Source: CAYRJD01 sp965212125 (GTDB lineage: Bacteria; Actinomycetota; Acidimicrobiia; Acidimicrobiales; Poriferisodalaceae). Taken from it: a DNA stretch of 64,000 nucleotides. Where the stretch lies: positions 930,001 to 994,000 of the forward strand of contig OZ243045.1 of NCBI GenBank assembly GCA_965212125.1, read 5' to 3'. The notes beneath the pieces are model-generated. The model saw only the letters and a program-made list of their open reading frames with translations, searched no databases and was not told the DNA's origin. The position numbers and the translations under genes are program-made. Of the stretch, positions 26,201 to 32,633 are shown piece after piece (position 1 is the stretch's first letter; every line of letters starts with the position of its first letter).

Positions 26201-26517
26201 CGCTGCGACCGACCGACGAAAGCACTTCGGCCACGCTGAACAACAGCGACCTTGTGGTGGTGCTTGATACCACCGTTACCGCTGACCTTGCCGCTGAGGG
26301 TGATGCCCGTGATTTGATACGCGTGATTCAGCAGGCTCGCAAAGATGCAGGGCTAGAAGTGACCGACCGCATCGCTCTGACGGTGCGTTGGAGTCCGTCC
26401 GATGCCGAACGCGTGCGCGCCTATCAGGAGATGATCGCTGAGAATGTTCTGGCTACGGAGTTTGACTGGTTGGAAGGATCAAAAGACCCGGTCGTTGAGG
26501 TGGCGGTAGCGGGCTAA
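23257..26517 (+). CDS. ileS: Isoleucyl-tRNA synthetase
   Basis: 1086 residues, class Ia. The HIGH motif is HHGH (62-65), the KMSKS motif is KLSKR (638-642). Length and motifs match the longer, eukaryote-like IleRS clade common in actinobacteria. The editing domain carries TTTPWTLPSN and GTGIVHMAPGFG. Two lineage-specific low-complexity insertions are seen: a Gly-rich loop near residue 270 and an 18-bp-unit repeat near residue 785. The start is GTG at 23257; no T-box leader is visible in the 163-base divergent gap. Convergent with the next gene. Confidence 0.96.
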   Translation: MTDETASAYPAVPAQPNFSQIERRVLDRWEEQGTFEDSVNQRLAESEFVFYDGPPFANGLPHHGHLLTGYVKDVVPRYKTMRGFQVNRRFGWDCHGLPAEMETERELGVSGHAAIQEYGVEQFNAQCRESVLRYTEEWRATVTRQARWVDFDNDYKTMNLSYMESVMWAFRQLWDKGLIYQAFRVMPYSWGAETPLSNFEIRLDDATRPRQDPALTVWFEVPASDASPVSDQTGPLRLLAWTTTPWTLPSNLALAVGPDIDYAIVRSTGKNAGGGGTGGGAGTSGEDVAYVLASALLEKYDQELTDLLGEYVVADTVPGSQLVGLSYQPLFDYFAHRSEAFRVLGADFVDTTEGTGIVHMAPGFGEDDQVVCEANGIAIDDAVPVDDRGRFTDQITQWSGLNVFEANAGIIAELKERQRVVKHATYEHNYPHCWRTDTPIIYKAISSWYVKVTEIRDRLSELNEQINWVPKHVQEGRFGQWLAGARDWSISRNRFWGSPIPIWVSDNPEYPRTDVYGSLDEIEADFGVRPDDLHRPFIDELTRPNPDDPSGKSTMRRVPEVLDCWFESGSMPFAQVHYPFENKEWFEQNFPADFIVEYINQTRGWFYTLHVLAGALFEQPAFENVICHGILLAGDGNKLSKRLRNYTEPTEIFDRQGSDALRWYLMSTNIVRGGDTRLSDAGIDEVVRQVLIPIWNAYSFFTLYANADGYTAKPISGTPDHVLDRYLLAKTRTTLEEVTRHFDAYDLPGAAAQLQAFVGALNNWYIRRSRDRFWGTAGSASQNQGATRNQGATQNQAAAQSLGDPQAFDTLFAVLVIFTKMTAPLLPMITDEIHAGLTSGQSVHLADWPDPAELPADEELVRRMEIVREVASAGLRLREDAGLRVRLPLSSLTVAGPGAKDLEPLVGLLTDELNVRSVELRESFDEHATKHLRLNGAVLGPRLGEDAQAVFAAAKNQDWQESADGVVSVAGHELQPGEYELALRPTDESTSATLNNSDLVVVLDTTVTADLAAEGDARDLIRVIQQARKDAGLEVTDRIALTVRWSPSDAERVRAYQEMIAENVLATEFDWLEGSKDPVVEVAVAG
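25603..25656. repeat. Three 18-bp tandem units inside ileS
   Basis: AATCAAGG-type cores at 25603, 25621 and 25639 encode NQGATR, NQGATQ, NQAAAQ in a solvent-loop insertion. The unit keeps the frame. Confidence 0.85.
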
Positions 26518-26562
26518 CTGCAGAGTGCGGGCTAACTGCGGGAGTGCGGGTTAGCTGCGCAG
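26509..26562. repeat. 18-19-bp units carrying the stop codons of two convergent genes
   Basis: GCGGGCTAACTGC recurs at 26509 and 26527, and as GCGGGTTAGCTGC at 26546. The first copy holds the ileS TAA; the third, read leftward, holds the TAA of the opposing gene. Confidence 0.85.
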
Positions 26563-27087
26563 CAGGGGCTCTCGTTGAATCAGGGCCTCTAGGAACGGGT
26601 CGTCCAGGCTGTCAAGTGTGAGTGGCTCGGGGCCAGCGAGGTCGTTTGTGCTAACCGGAGCAGCCGGTGGGGCAGTTTCGCTGGCTGGCGGCGCGGGCTC
26701 GGCGGGGCTAGGGCTAGCGACGGGCTCGGCAGCACTAGCAGCGGGCTCGGCTGGCGGAACAGCGCCGGCAGGAGCGCCTGGCATCTCCATAAGCACGCGC
26801 CTTGTTTCTTCGGCGACCAGTCCCGTCAGCAGTTCAGTCAGCGGATCCGCCACAGCCTTAGCCGATTCGGACACCCTCATCATTGCGGCACCGCCAATGG
26901 AAACACCCATCTCTTCCACGGCTTGCGCAATGCGGCGCGTTGTCTCCGGCGATAAAACGATTTCGACTGGCACGGCGCCCGTCATCTGGCTCGCTTCAAC
27001 ATCTGCCAGGCGCTTGCTGACGCGAGCTAGCTCAGATTCAAATTTTGCCATTTCGTTGGCAAGAACTTCGGGTGGCAAATCAGGCAC
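26551..27087 (-). CDS. Unknown coiled-coil protein with Pro/Ala-rich C-terminus, in the divIVA position
   Basis: 178 residues. Residues 8-35 form a short coiled coil, followed by a compact central region with VEIVLSPETTRRIAQAVEEMGVSI, then about 60 residues of Pro/Ala/Glu, ending LDDPFLEALIQREPLLRS. No membrane segment. In many actinobacteria the gene between yggT and ileS is divIVA/wag31; this protein lacks the DivIVA N-terminal signature. It is leftward with yggT and sepF upstream, so it is probably the last member of the division cluster. Function unknown. Confidence 0.7.
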   Translation of the reverse strand: MPDLPPEVLANEMAKFESELARVSKRLADVEASQMTGAVPVEIVLSPETTRRIAQAVEEMGVSIGGAAMMRVSESAKAVADPLTELLTGLVAEETRRVLMEMPGAPAGAVPPAEPAASAAEPVASPSPAEPAPPASETAPPAAPVSTNDLAGPEPLTLDSLDDPFLEALIQREPLLRS

Positions 27088-27108
27088 TGCGACAGTTTAG
27101 AGATTTCA

Positions 27109-27369
27109 TCAGCAACCCAGTATCAAGCCTTTTAGAACAACTTGAATGATGATGAGCAAAAGAATCGGAGACAGGTCTAAACCAACGTTGCCGACACGCA
27201 ACACCGGCAGCGCCCGCCTTAGCGGTCCCATCAGCGGTTCCGTAATGATGATCAGGACACGTCCAACAACTGCGACCGGACTGTCTGGCGCTAACGGAAT
27301 CCAACTCAGCAGAATCCGACCGAAGATCGCCAGCGTGTAGAGATCAAGAACCGTGCAGATGAAACTCAC
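27109..27369 (-). CDS. yggT: YggT-family membrane protein
   Basis: 86 residues with two membrane helices, the first with the family ILLSWIP and the second ending the protein. Between them is the typical EPLMGPLRRALP. YggT proteins are linked with division and osmotic tolerance and usually lie between sepF and divIVA, as the position here suggests. Start GTG at 27369. Confidence 0.92.
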   Translation of the reverse strand: MSFICTVLDLYTLAIFGRILLSWIPLAPDSPVAVVGRVLIIITEPLMGPLRRALPVLRVGNVGLDLSPILLLIIIQVVLKGLILGC

Positions 27370-27402
27370 TTGTTGCGCACGTACCTTAAGCAGATATCCG
27401 GC

Positions 27403-28008
27403 TCAGTGGCCAGATATCTGAAACTGCTGCCGGGCTTGGTCGGACAACTCCACACCCGCTGGTACAAGCATGTAAACCTGGTTGGCGACCTTTGACATGG
27501 TGCCGCCCAAGCCGTAACAAAGCCCGCTTGTGAAGTCCAAAAGCCTTCTGGTGAGCTCGCGATCCAGGCCTTGCAGGTTCAAGATTATTGATTGACTGTT
27601 CTGAAATCTGTCGGCGACATGTTGAGCATCGTCAAACACGTTGGGTGCGATAACAATCGGTTGGGAGTTGGTAGCCGCAAACGTGCTTGGTTCGGCTTGA
27701 TTTCCAAGTCCAGGCGGCGCAGTCACCGGCTCAACATGCAAAGGAACCGGGTAAGCAGGGTCGGAGGCGGGATTTGCTATTTCGTAAGGCCGCACATCAG
27801 AAATGCCTTCCATTTCGTAGGCGGTTTTCATGCTTTGCCCCATGTCATAGCCCTGTTCTGGGTAGGGCTGCGGGCTCATCTGGGGTTGTGGGTTCAGATC
27901 ATGCTGGTCGTTTGGCAGTTGCTCATACGACATTTCCTGGGCTTCTTCATACGCAGCTTCAGGAGCAAGACCCAGATACATAATTGTGCGGCGAAATATT
28001 GATGGCAT
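27403..28008 (-). CDS. sepF: Cell division protein SepF
   Basis: 201 residues. An N-terminal amphipathic segment (MPSIFRRTIMYLG) for membrane attachment, an acidic Gln/Pro-rich linker (25-110), and a C-terminal SepF domain with SIILNLQGLDRELTRRLLDF and YMLVPAGVELS. In actinobacteria, which lack FtsA, SepF tethers FtsZ to the membrane. 20 bases after yggS; ATG at 28008. Confidence 0.95.
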   Translation of the reverse strand: MPSIFRRTIMYLGLAPEAAYEEAQEMSYEQLPNDQHDLNPQPQMSPQPYPEQGYDMGQSMKTAYEMEGISDVRPYEIANPASDPAYPVPLHVEPVTAPPGLGNQAEPSTFAATNSQPIVIAPNVFDDAQHVADRFQNSQSIILNLQGLDRELTRRLLDFTSGLCYGLGGTMSKVANQVYMLVPAGVELSDQARQQFQISGH

Positions 28009-28028
28009 GTGGTACCTGGCTTTTCAGG

Positions 28029-28718
28029 CTACCGCGTGAGCGGTCGCTGCCCGAACAGAGCCGTGCCTATTCGCAGCATCGTGCTGCCCGCCGCGATGGC
28101 CTGCTCTAGATCGCCACTCATTCCAAATGACCGCTGCGGTAGTTGGTGTTTGTCTGCAAAACGCTGGGCTTTTTCGAAGCTGGTGCGCACGATTTCGGGT
28201 GACCCTTGCGCTCCGATTGCCATTACTCCCACAACGTCAAGGCCGGCGTCGGTTGCTTGCGATAGCAATTCGGCGGCTTGCTCTGGCGCGCAGCCGCCTT
28301 GAGATGCGGCGCCCGAAACGTTTAGCTGCAACATGACTGTTGCCTGCCCGCAACGCTTGGCTATCTCTGCTACCAGTGATGGGCGATCTACGCACTGCCA
28401 TACGTCGACAAGTTCAGCGATCAGGCGAACCTTGTTGGTTTGAGCGTGCCCTATGAAGTGCATCTGAGTTTGCTCCAATGTCGGCGCGGGCAGCTCACGG
28501 CATTTGCTGAGAAGTTCTTGGGCGTAGTTTTCGCCGATCTGGTTGAGCCCTGCCGCGGCCGCCGCAGTTATCGCCCAAGGGCCGAAGCCTTTAGTAACCG
28601 CTAGCACTTGGGTTTTGGCTAGATCGCCACCCGCTTCGGTGATGCGTGATTGGACCTGCGCCAAGCGGCTGGCTACGGCGGCGGCTTGTTCGGCGGCTTG
28701 TTCGGCGGTCTGGTTCAC
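28029..28718 (-). CDS. yggS: Pyridoxal-phosphate homeostasis protein
   Basis: 229-residue PLP-binding TIM barrel related to alanine racemase N-domains. The lysine lies in VLAVTKGFG, and GENYAQELL and HFIGHAQTNKV are typical family segments (the usual HFIG-x-LQ-x-NK). It buffers PLP and affects amino-acid pools. The GTG start overlaps the pgeF stop (GTGA). Confidence 0.93.
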   Translation of the reverse strand: MNQTAEQAAEQAAAVASRLAQVQSRITEAGGDLAKTQVLAVTKGFGPWAITAAAAAGLNQIGENYAQELLSKCRELPAPTLEQTQMHFIGHAQTNKVRLIAELVDVWQCVDRPSLVAEIAKRCGQATVMLQLNVSGAASQGGCAPEQAAELLSQATDAGLDVVGVMAIGAQGSPEIVRTSFEKAQRFADKHQLPQRSFGMSGDLEQAIAAGSTMLRIGTALFGQRPLTR

Positions 28719-29452
28719 GTTGAGCTTGCAGGACGTGCTTGGGTAGCTGGAGACACCACCACTGTCATGGTCATGCGTTCAGTTTCGCCACGCGCACGAT
28801 GCGAGAAATAGCGATCCGACGCAGCGGCGGTGCAGCTATGCGACAGATAATCCAAAGCGATGTCGCTTTCGTTCAAAGCTGCCAAGGCGGCTGCCCCTAG
28901 ATCTAGGGCGGGCTTGCCCTGGCTGGTGAGTGCGCCGACATGCGGCCCGTAGCGCTCAAGCATTTTGTCTAGATCGCTTTGCCCGAACTCATAGCTGGCG
29001 GCGTGTATGTATGGGCCAACAATTGCGCGCAACCCAGCTATTCCCGCGGCTCGCATTTGCGCCGCCGTTGCCTGGATTACACCTGCCAGCAAGCCTTTCC
29101 AGCCCGCATGTATCGCAGCTATTGCTGGCGTTGGGGTTGGCGCGGCGGTGGTGGCTGCGCTAACGCCGCTGGCGGTGGCGCCGTAAAGCGCGATCGGCAA
29201 GCAATCCGCCGTGCGGATTGCTAGAGCCGCTCCAGGTGAAGTAGTCCAGGCGGCGTCGGCCGACACACCAGCCTGATCGCCGGGCGATTTAACGCGCACA
29301 ACCTCGCAGCCGTGCACTTGGTTCAGCCAGGTCGCATGAGAGTCATCGGCCGGGTCATCAATCACAGGGTCATCGCCCGCACGGTCACAGCGATCCGTGA
29401 AACTCACGAAACCCAGACTGCGTGCAGTTATGCAGCGCTGCAGAGTTAGCAC
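28715..29452 (-). CDS. pgeF: Peptidoglycan editing factor/laccase-domain protein
   Basis: 245 residues, YfiH/PgeF family. Metal ligands are present: His in NQVHG, Cys in RTADCLPIAL and His in AIHAGWKG. The E. coli homologue hydrolyses wrongly built UDP-MurNAc-L-Ser, which suits its place between ftsZ and yggS in a cell-wall cluster. The start is GTG at 29452, 67 bases after ftsZ, across a 13-bp triple repeat. Confidence 0.93.
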   Translation of the reverse strand: MLTLQRCITARSLGFVSFTDRCDRAGDDPVIDDPADDSHATWLNQVHGCEVVRVKSPGDQAGVSADAAWTTSPGAALAIRTADCLPIALYGATASGVSAATTAAPTPTPAIAAIHAGWKGLLAGVIQATAAQMRAAGIAGLRAIVGPYIHAASYEFGQSDLDKMLERYGPHVGALTSQGKPALDLGAAALAALNESDIALDYLSHSCTAAASDRYFSHRARGETERMTMTVVVSPATQARPASST

Positions 29453-29462
29453 TTAAAGCAAT

Positions 29463-29507
29463 GGGCTTGGGCTAGGGCGATGGGCTAGGACGACGGGCTA
29501 GAGCGGC
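29463..29507. repeat. 13-bp triple repeat between ftsZ and pgeF
   Basis: GGGCTAG recurs exactly every 13 bases at 29469, 29482 and 29495. Each unit contains CTAG. Confidence 0.85.
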
Positions 29508-29518
29508 TTCGGGTTCAG

Positions 29519-30601
29519 CTAGCGCAAAAACGCCGGCACATCTAAGTCGTCGTCTCCCTCATCGGAATCATCAAATGAGAAATCAACCTGGCCTTCGCCG
29601 TCAGAGTAAGTGCCTATCCCATCTGGCAAGACCGTAGAAATCAGCCCGTCGCCAGAGCTGCGCCCAAAGCCTGCCGCAACCACCGTCACCCTCATCTCAT
29701 CTTCCAGGCTCTCGTCAATAACGGTGCCGAAAATGATGTGGCAGTCGGAGCTGCAGTGCTCTTGCACGATTTGAGCAGCCTCGTCCACCTCTAACAAACT
29801 CAGGTCTGGTCCGGCGGCAATGTTTAGCAAAACACCGCGCGCTCCGGCGATGGATTCTTCCATCAGCTCGCTTTCAACCGCCGAGCGTGACGCATTGATG
29901 GCACGGTTATCGCCGTGCGCGACGCCAATGCCCATAAGAGCGGTACCGGCGTCGGCCATGATCGCTCGCACGTCAGCGAAGTCGGTGTTGATTAAGCCAG
30001 GTGTGGTGATCAGCCCGGAAATTCCGGACACTCCGGCATACAGCACATCGTCGGCCATGCGGAAGGCGTCCAGCATGGATGTCTGCTCGGTTGCCATTGC
30101 CAGCAGGCGGTCGTTCGGAATCACGATCAGCGTGTCCACCTTGTCGCGCAGTGCTTCAATTCCCTGCTCGGCTTGAAGTTGGCGGCGTTTCCCCTCAAAG
30201 GCAAATGGCCGAGTGACCACACCGATGGTTAGCGCACCTTGCTGACGGGCTATGTCGGCCACGATCGGCGCCGCGCCGGTGCCGGTTCCGCCACCCTCAC
30301 CTGCGGTGATAAACACCATGTCGGAGCCCTTGAGCACGTTTTCAATTTCTTCGCTGTGCTCGGTGGCCGCACGTATACCTAGCTCTGGGTCGCTGCCAGC
30401 CCCAAGGCCCTTGGTGGTTTGGCGGCCGATGTCAAGGGTGACCTGAGCATCGCTCAACATGAGAGCCTGCGCATCGGTATTGATGGCGATCGTCTCAATG
30501 CCCGGCAGGGCACCCTCAATCATGCGGTTAACGGCATTGGAGCCGCCGCCGCCGATGCCGACCACTCTGATTGTCACTACGTAGGTTGCTGGCAAGTTCA
30601 T
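29519..30601 (-). CDS. ftsZ: Cell division GTPase FtsZ
   Basis: 360 residues. GTP-binding GGGGSNAVNRM near residue 17 and tubulin signature GGGTGTGAAP (103-112). The core ends near 310; an acidic linker leads to the C-terminal DDDLDVPAFLR, the SepF-binding tail of actinobacterial FtsZ. I place the start at ATG 30601, with GAGGGG 4-5 bases upstream; a TTG four codons earlier overlaps that site. The 169-base gap to ftsQ is long for this cluster and is likely to hold an ftsZ promoter. Confidence 0.98.
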   Translation of the reverse strand: MNLPATYVVTIRVVGIGGGGSNAVNRMIEGALPGIETIAINTDAQALMLSDAQVTLDIGRQTTKGLGAGSDPELGIRAATEHSEEIENVLKGSDMVFITAGEGGGTGTGAAPIVADIARQQGALTIGVVTRPFAFEGKRRQLQAEQGIEALRDKVDTLIVIPNDRLLAMATEQTSMLDAFRMADDVLYAGVSGISGLITTPGLINTDFADVRAIMADAGTALMGIGVAHGDNRAINASRSAVESELMEESIAGARGVLLNIAAGPDLSLLEVDEAAQIVQEHCSSDCHIIFGTVIDESLEDEMRVTVVAAGFGRSSGDGLISTVLPDGIGTYSDGEGQVDFSFDDSDEGDDDLDVPAFLR

Positions 30602-30769
30602 TGCACCCCTCAAGGGACGATTTGGCAGAGAGCCTTCCGACTCAAGGTTTGCGACTCCAAGTAAATCCCACCACTGGCGTCGGCCAGACAGCCCCCAGCA
30701 ATCAAGTTCTTAAGAGTACAGCAGGGCGCAATCTAGCCCCTAACGATTGAGTCCCGCAATTTGGGCCTG
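30602..30769 (-). promoter_or_regulatory. ftsQ-ftsZ gap, probable ftsZ promoter region
   Basis: No gene. AT-richer than its surroundings near 30700-30715. Two related 14-bp segments (GGAGTCG / TGAGTCG types) lie at about 30638-30665. ftsZ has its own promoters here in other actinobacteria; I cannot name a convincing -35/-10 pair. Confidence 0.35.
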
Positions 30770-31591
30770 CTAGCTCCGGCCAGCCGTGGCCGCTAACGGG
30801 TCGGTCATGTCCCTGACCACGGGCAGATGCGGGACCGACACATCAATCTCTAGGGCGCCGGTCACGGTCGGTGTGTCTGAACGGCGGTCTAGCTCATCAA
30901 GCAGAGCTATCAGTGCAGCCAGCTTGGCGGCTAGCTGAGAATCATCGCCCACCGCCACCTGATCGCCTGATGCCAGCAGCAGGCGGATTTCGTTTCTGTC
31001 GTCACGCCCTAGCTGGGTAATCGCTACTTGAGCTTGCTCTGCTGCGTCGGCAATGTCTAGGAGCGGCAAAAAATCGGCGGGCAAGTATCCGCCAAGTGTG
31101 AAAGAGCTACTTGCCGCCGTTGCTTGTGTGTTCACGATTTGTGGCAGTGGTGGCGGTGTGGTCAATGGCTCGCTCAGCACGCGGCCCTCATGCGAAATCA
31201 CCACCCAAGTACTAGTAGCGCTCGCTATCAAAACCGGTCGCTGCTCGCTGATGCGGACGGTGATGACGCCGTTTAGCGAACGTTCAAATGTCGCATCGCT
31301 AAACCAAACCAGGTCTTCAAGCGCAGCCTGAGCGGCGGCAAAATCAAGGCTTACAAGCGCGACACCCGGGCTGAAATTGAGTTTGCCTTCAACCTCATCA
31401 AGCGTCAGGCGATGCAGGCCGACTATCTCAACACGTTCCACATCGGCCAGCGGCGAAAAGAGAACCACTACCGCGGCCGCAGCCGCAAGCAGCACTGCGA
31501 CCAAAGCAAAAACGGCGCAACCGATGCCGGAGCGTGAGCTGCTTGGGGGGTTCCGTGTGCTGTTTGAGGGGTGCTGGCTAGCGATCGTCAA
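30770..31591 (-). CDS. ftsQ: Cell division protein FtsQ
   Basis: 273 residues. A Ser/Pro-rich cytoplasmic start, one membrane helix (about 26-50), then a POTRA domain (VERVEIVGLHRLTLDEVEGKL) and a beta domain with VRISEQRPVLIA. Links the late divisome through FtsL/FtsB. The start is TTG at 31591 and overlaps the murB end by 14 bases. Confidence 0.92.
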   Translation of the reverse strand: MTIASQHPSNSTRNPPSSSRSGIGCAVFALVAVLLAAAAAVVVLFSPLADVERVEIVGLHRLTLDEVEGKLNFSPGVALVSLDFAAAQAALEDLVWFSDATFERSLNGVITVRISEQRPVLIASATSTWVVISHEGRVLSEPLTTPPPLPQIVNTQATAASSSFTLGGYLPADFLPLLDIADAAEQAQVAITQLGRDDRNEIRLLLASGDQVAVGDDSQLAAKLAALIALLDELDRRSDTPTVTGALEIDVSVPHLPVVRDMTDPLAATAGRS

Positions 31592-32597
31592 ACCCCACGA
31601 AGCGAACCTCGGCGTTGAGCGTTACTCCGCTGCTCTCTTGTACTCGCTGTGCGACAAGGTCGATCAGCTTGGCTACGTCGCTGGCGGTGGCGTCCGTGTC
31701 TGCCACGATGAAATTTGCGTGAACCTCTGAAACGTGTGCGCCGCCGACTCTTAGCCCTTTCAGGCCGAGCTGGTCGATCAGAGCGCCCGCGCTTGGGGCG
31801 TTGTCCGGCGCTTGGCTATCTGGCGCTTGGCTATCTGGCGCTGGGTTTTTGAATATCGATCCGGCGTTTTGTCCGCCGGGCTGATTTTGGCGGCGCCAGG
31901 CGGCGATCTCTTTTAGCTCACGTTGAGCTTGCTGGGCGTCTTGTTCGTAGCAGGCAAAGCTGGCAGACGTAACCACCTGCGATGGTTGGATGCAGCTGGA
32001 GCGGTAACCCAGCTGTAGCTGCGCGGCGTTGTGGCGGCTCTGCTGCGCCGTTGCTAAATCAAAAACGGTGGCGCTCAACAGGCATGAAGCAATGTCGCTG
32101 CCATGTCCGCCTGCATTCATGCGCACCGCTCCGCCCACGCTGCCGGGCACACCAACAGCCCAGCCCAGACCGCCTAAGGAACGTGCGGCACATTGGCGCG
32201 CAAGCACGGGCAAAGGAACCGCTGCCCCGGCTTTCACTGGGCTGTAGTTCGCCGATTCAGCACTCGGCTGGTCAGCATCAGGCAAATCAGAATCAGGCAA
32301 ATCAGCATCAGGCCAGTCGATTTCTGCGAACCGTTCACCAAGGTGGACGGCTATGCCGTCAAAGCCGGTGTCGGCCACCAGCATGTTTGATCCCAGCCCG
32401 ACAATCAAGACAGCCAGCCCGGTTGCGGCTTTTGCTTCAGCCACACGGCGCAGGTCGGTCTCGTCTTGAGCGGTGAATCCGATCGCAGCGGTTCCGCCAA
32501 CTCGGTACGTGGTGCGCGCACCGAGCGGAGCATCAACGACGGCACCCTTGCCAAGCGTTGCCCGCGCGGTGGCTATCGCTTCCGAGTCGGTCGTCAT
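31578..32597 (-). CDS. murB: UDP-N-acetylenolpyruvoylglucosamine reductase
   Basis: 339 residues, FAD enzyme that makes UDP-MurNAc. FAD segments LIVGLGSNMLV and GVPGSVGGAVRMNAGG, and catalytic Ser in NAGSIFKNP are present. Two hypervariable loops consist of 15-bp repeats (PDSDLPDADQ near residue 95, and PDSQAPDSQAPD near 255). The ATG at 32597 is the last of three ATGs in a 14-bp triple repeat; a chain of mini-ORFs connects it to murC. Confidence 0.96.
   Translation of the reverse strand: MTTDSEAIATARATLGKGAVVDAPLGARTTYRVGGTAAIGFTAQDETDLRRVAEAKAATGLAVLIVGLGSNMLVADTGFDGIAVHLGERFAEIDWPDADLPDSDLPDADQPSAESANYSPVKAGAAVPLPVLARQCAARSLGGLGWAVGVPGSVGGAVRMNAGGHGSDIASCLLSATVFDLATAQQSRHNAAQLQLGYRSSCIQPSQVVTSASFACYEQDAQQAQRELKEIAAWRRQNQPGGQNAGSIFKNPAPDSQAPDSQAPDNAPSAGALIDQLGLKGLRVGGAHVSEVHANFIVADTDATASDVAKLIDLVAQRVQESSGVTLNAEVRFVGFDDR
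31807..31836. repeat. Exact 15-bp duplication in murB
   Basis: GGCGCTTGGCTATCT occurs twice head-to-tail (31807-31821, 31822-31836) and begins a third time; it encodes APDSQ repeats in a loop. Confidence 0.95.
32261..32320. repeat. 15-bp units, four copies, in murB
   Basis: Units at 32261, 32276, 32291 and 32306. The middle two are nearly identical (CATCAGGCAAATCAG / AATCAGGCAAATCAG); the outer ones have diverged. They encode DLPDS/ADLPD-type acidic repeats. Confidence 0.9.
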
Positions 32598-32633
32598 GCG
32601 GCGGCCGTCATGTGCTTGCCGTCATGCGGTCAG
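32592..32633 (-). promoter_or_regulatory. murC-murB start relay: three 14-bp units each with ATGA
   Basis: Read leftward: murC ends GCA TGA (stop 32624-32622). ATG 32625 overlaps that stop and reads ATG ACG GCA AGC ACA TGA. Its TGA (32610-32608) overlaps ATG 32611, which reads ATG ACG GCC GCC GCA TGA. That TGA (32596-32594) overlaps ATG 32597, the murB start. The unit of 14 bp is what keeps every stop overlapping the next start. A termination-reinitiation chain is possible; it could also be a neutral duplication. Confidence 0.8.

Noticed and set aside
32592..32633. CRISPR or IS-related repeats
   Set aside because: Units are 13-22 bp, directly adjacent, few and diverged, with no spacers, no cas genes, no transposase and no flanking inverted repeats.
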